Position numbers and translations under genes: made by a program. Shown here one piece after another: positions 63,946 to 64,000 of a stretch of 64,000 nucleotides of DNA (position 1 is its first letter; every line of letters starts with the position of its first letter). Location of the stretch: positions 11,930,791 through 11,994,790 of the forward strand of contig CM037872.1 of the NCBI GenBank assembly GCA_021292105.1, read 5' to 3'. The stretch comes from Anadara kagoshimensis (taxonomy: Eukaryota > Mollusca > Bivalvia > Arcoida > Arcidae). The notes beneath the pieces were generated by a model. It saw nothing but the letters and a program-made list of their open reading frames with translations. It was not told the DNA's origin and made no database searches.

Positions 63946-64000
63946 TTTGCATGCTATTAGCGACACCTGATTATTAACATCAGATTATAGCATCTCCTCT

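Overview
This window looks like nuclear DNA from a metazoan, most probably a bivalve mollusc. It is AT-rich and gene-poor, its genes have GT-AG introns, and it is crowded with retroelement debris. The bivalve suggestion rests on three things: a local cluster of secreted coiled-coil + C1q-domain (C1qDC) genes, Penelope-like retroelements (PLEs) carrying hammerhead-ribozyme motifs, and tRNA-derived SINEs. The species cannot be named from the sequence alone.

Layout. (1) 1-3627: C1qDC gene 1 (two coding exons, plus strand), with PLE debris in its intron and a tRNA-derived SINE head just downstream. (2) 3628-23982: the dominant feature, a head-to-tail array of a short LTR retrotransposon in minus orientation (10 LTRs of about 425 bp alternating with 9 internal regions; full period about 2.29 kb). 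Each LTR has TG...CA ends in an 11-bp inverted repeat, a TATA box and AATAAA. Each internal region has a tRNA-His-type primer binding site and one gag-like ORF with a CCHC zinc knuckle. No reverse transcriptase, protease or integrase is visible, so the element should be non-autonomous. The array splits a single SINE whose two halves flank it. The left seven units carry many scattered short indels; the right two and a half are clean and almost identical. (3) 24-30 kb: mostly non-coding, with PLE pieces including a recognisable reverse-transcriptase core. (4) 30-38.5 kb: C1qDC gene 2 (intact) and gene 3 (first exon broken by a stop and a frameshift, C1q exon intact). The three genes are paralogues with the same phase-1 intron and an equivalent PLE fragment in the intron. 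(5) 38.5-64 kb: no conserved protein family recognised, apart from one small minus-strand gene for a secreted, dibasic-cleaved peptide precursor (50790-51149). The rest is SINEs (three with clean target-site duplications), PLE 3' fragments in both orientations, PLE terminal segments with hammerhead motifs, a 473-bp terminal-inverted-repeat element with a decayed second copy, minisatellites and long palindromes.

How the parts relate. The C1qDC proteins are expected to be secreted oligomeric lectin-like recognition proteins; the coiled coils set the stalk and oligomer length, and these vary by 42-residue repeats. The mobile elements have little visible functional link to the host genes, but they record the order of events: SINE insertion, then LTR-element insertion into the SINE, then tandem amplification; and PLE insertion before the C1q gene duplications.
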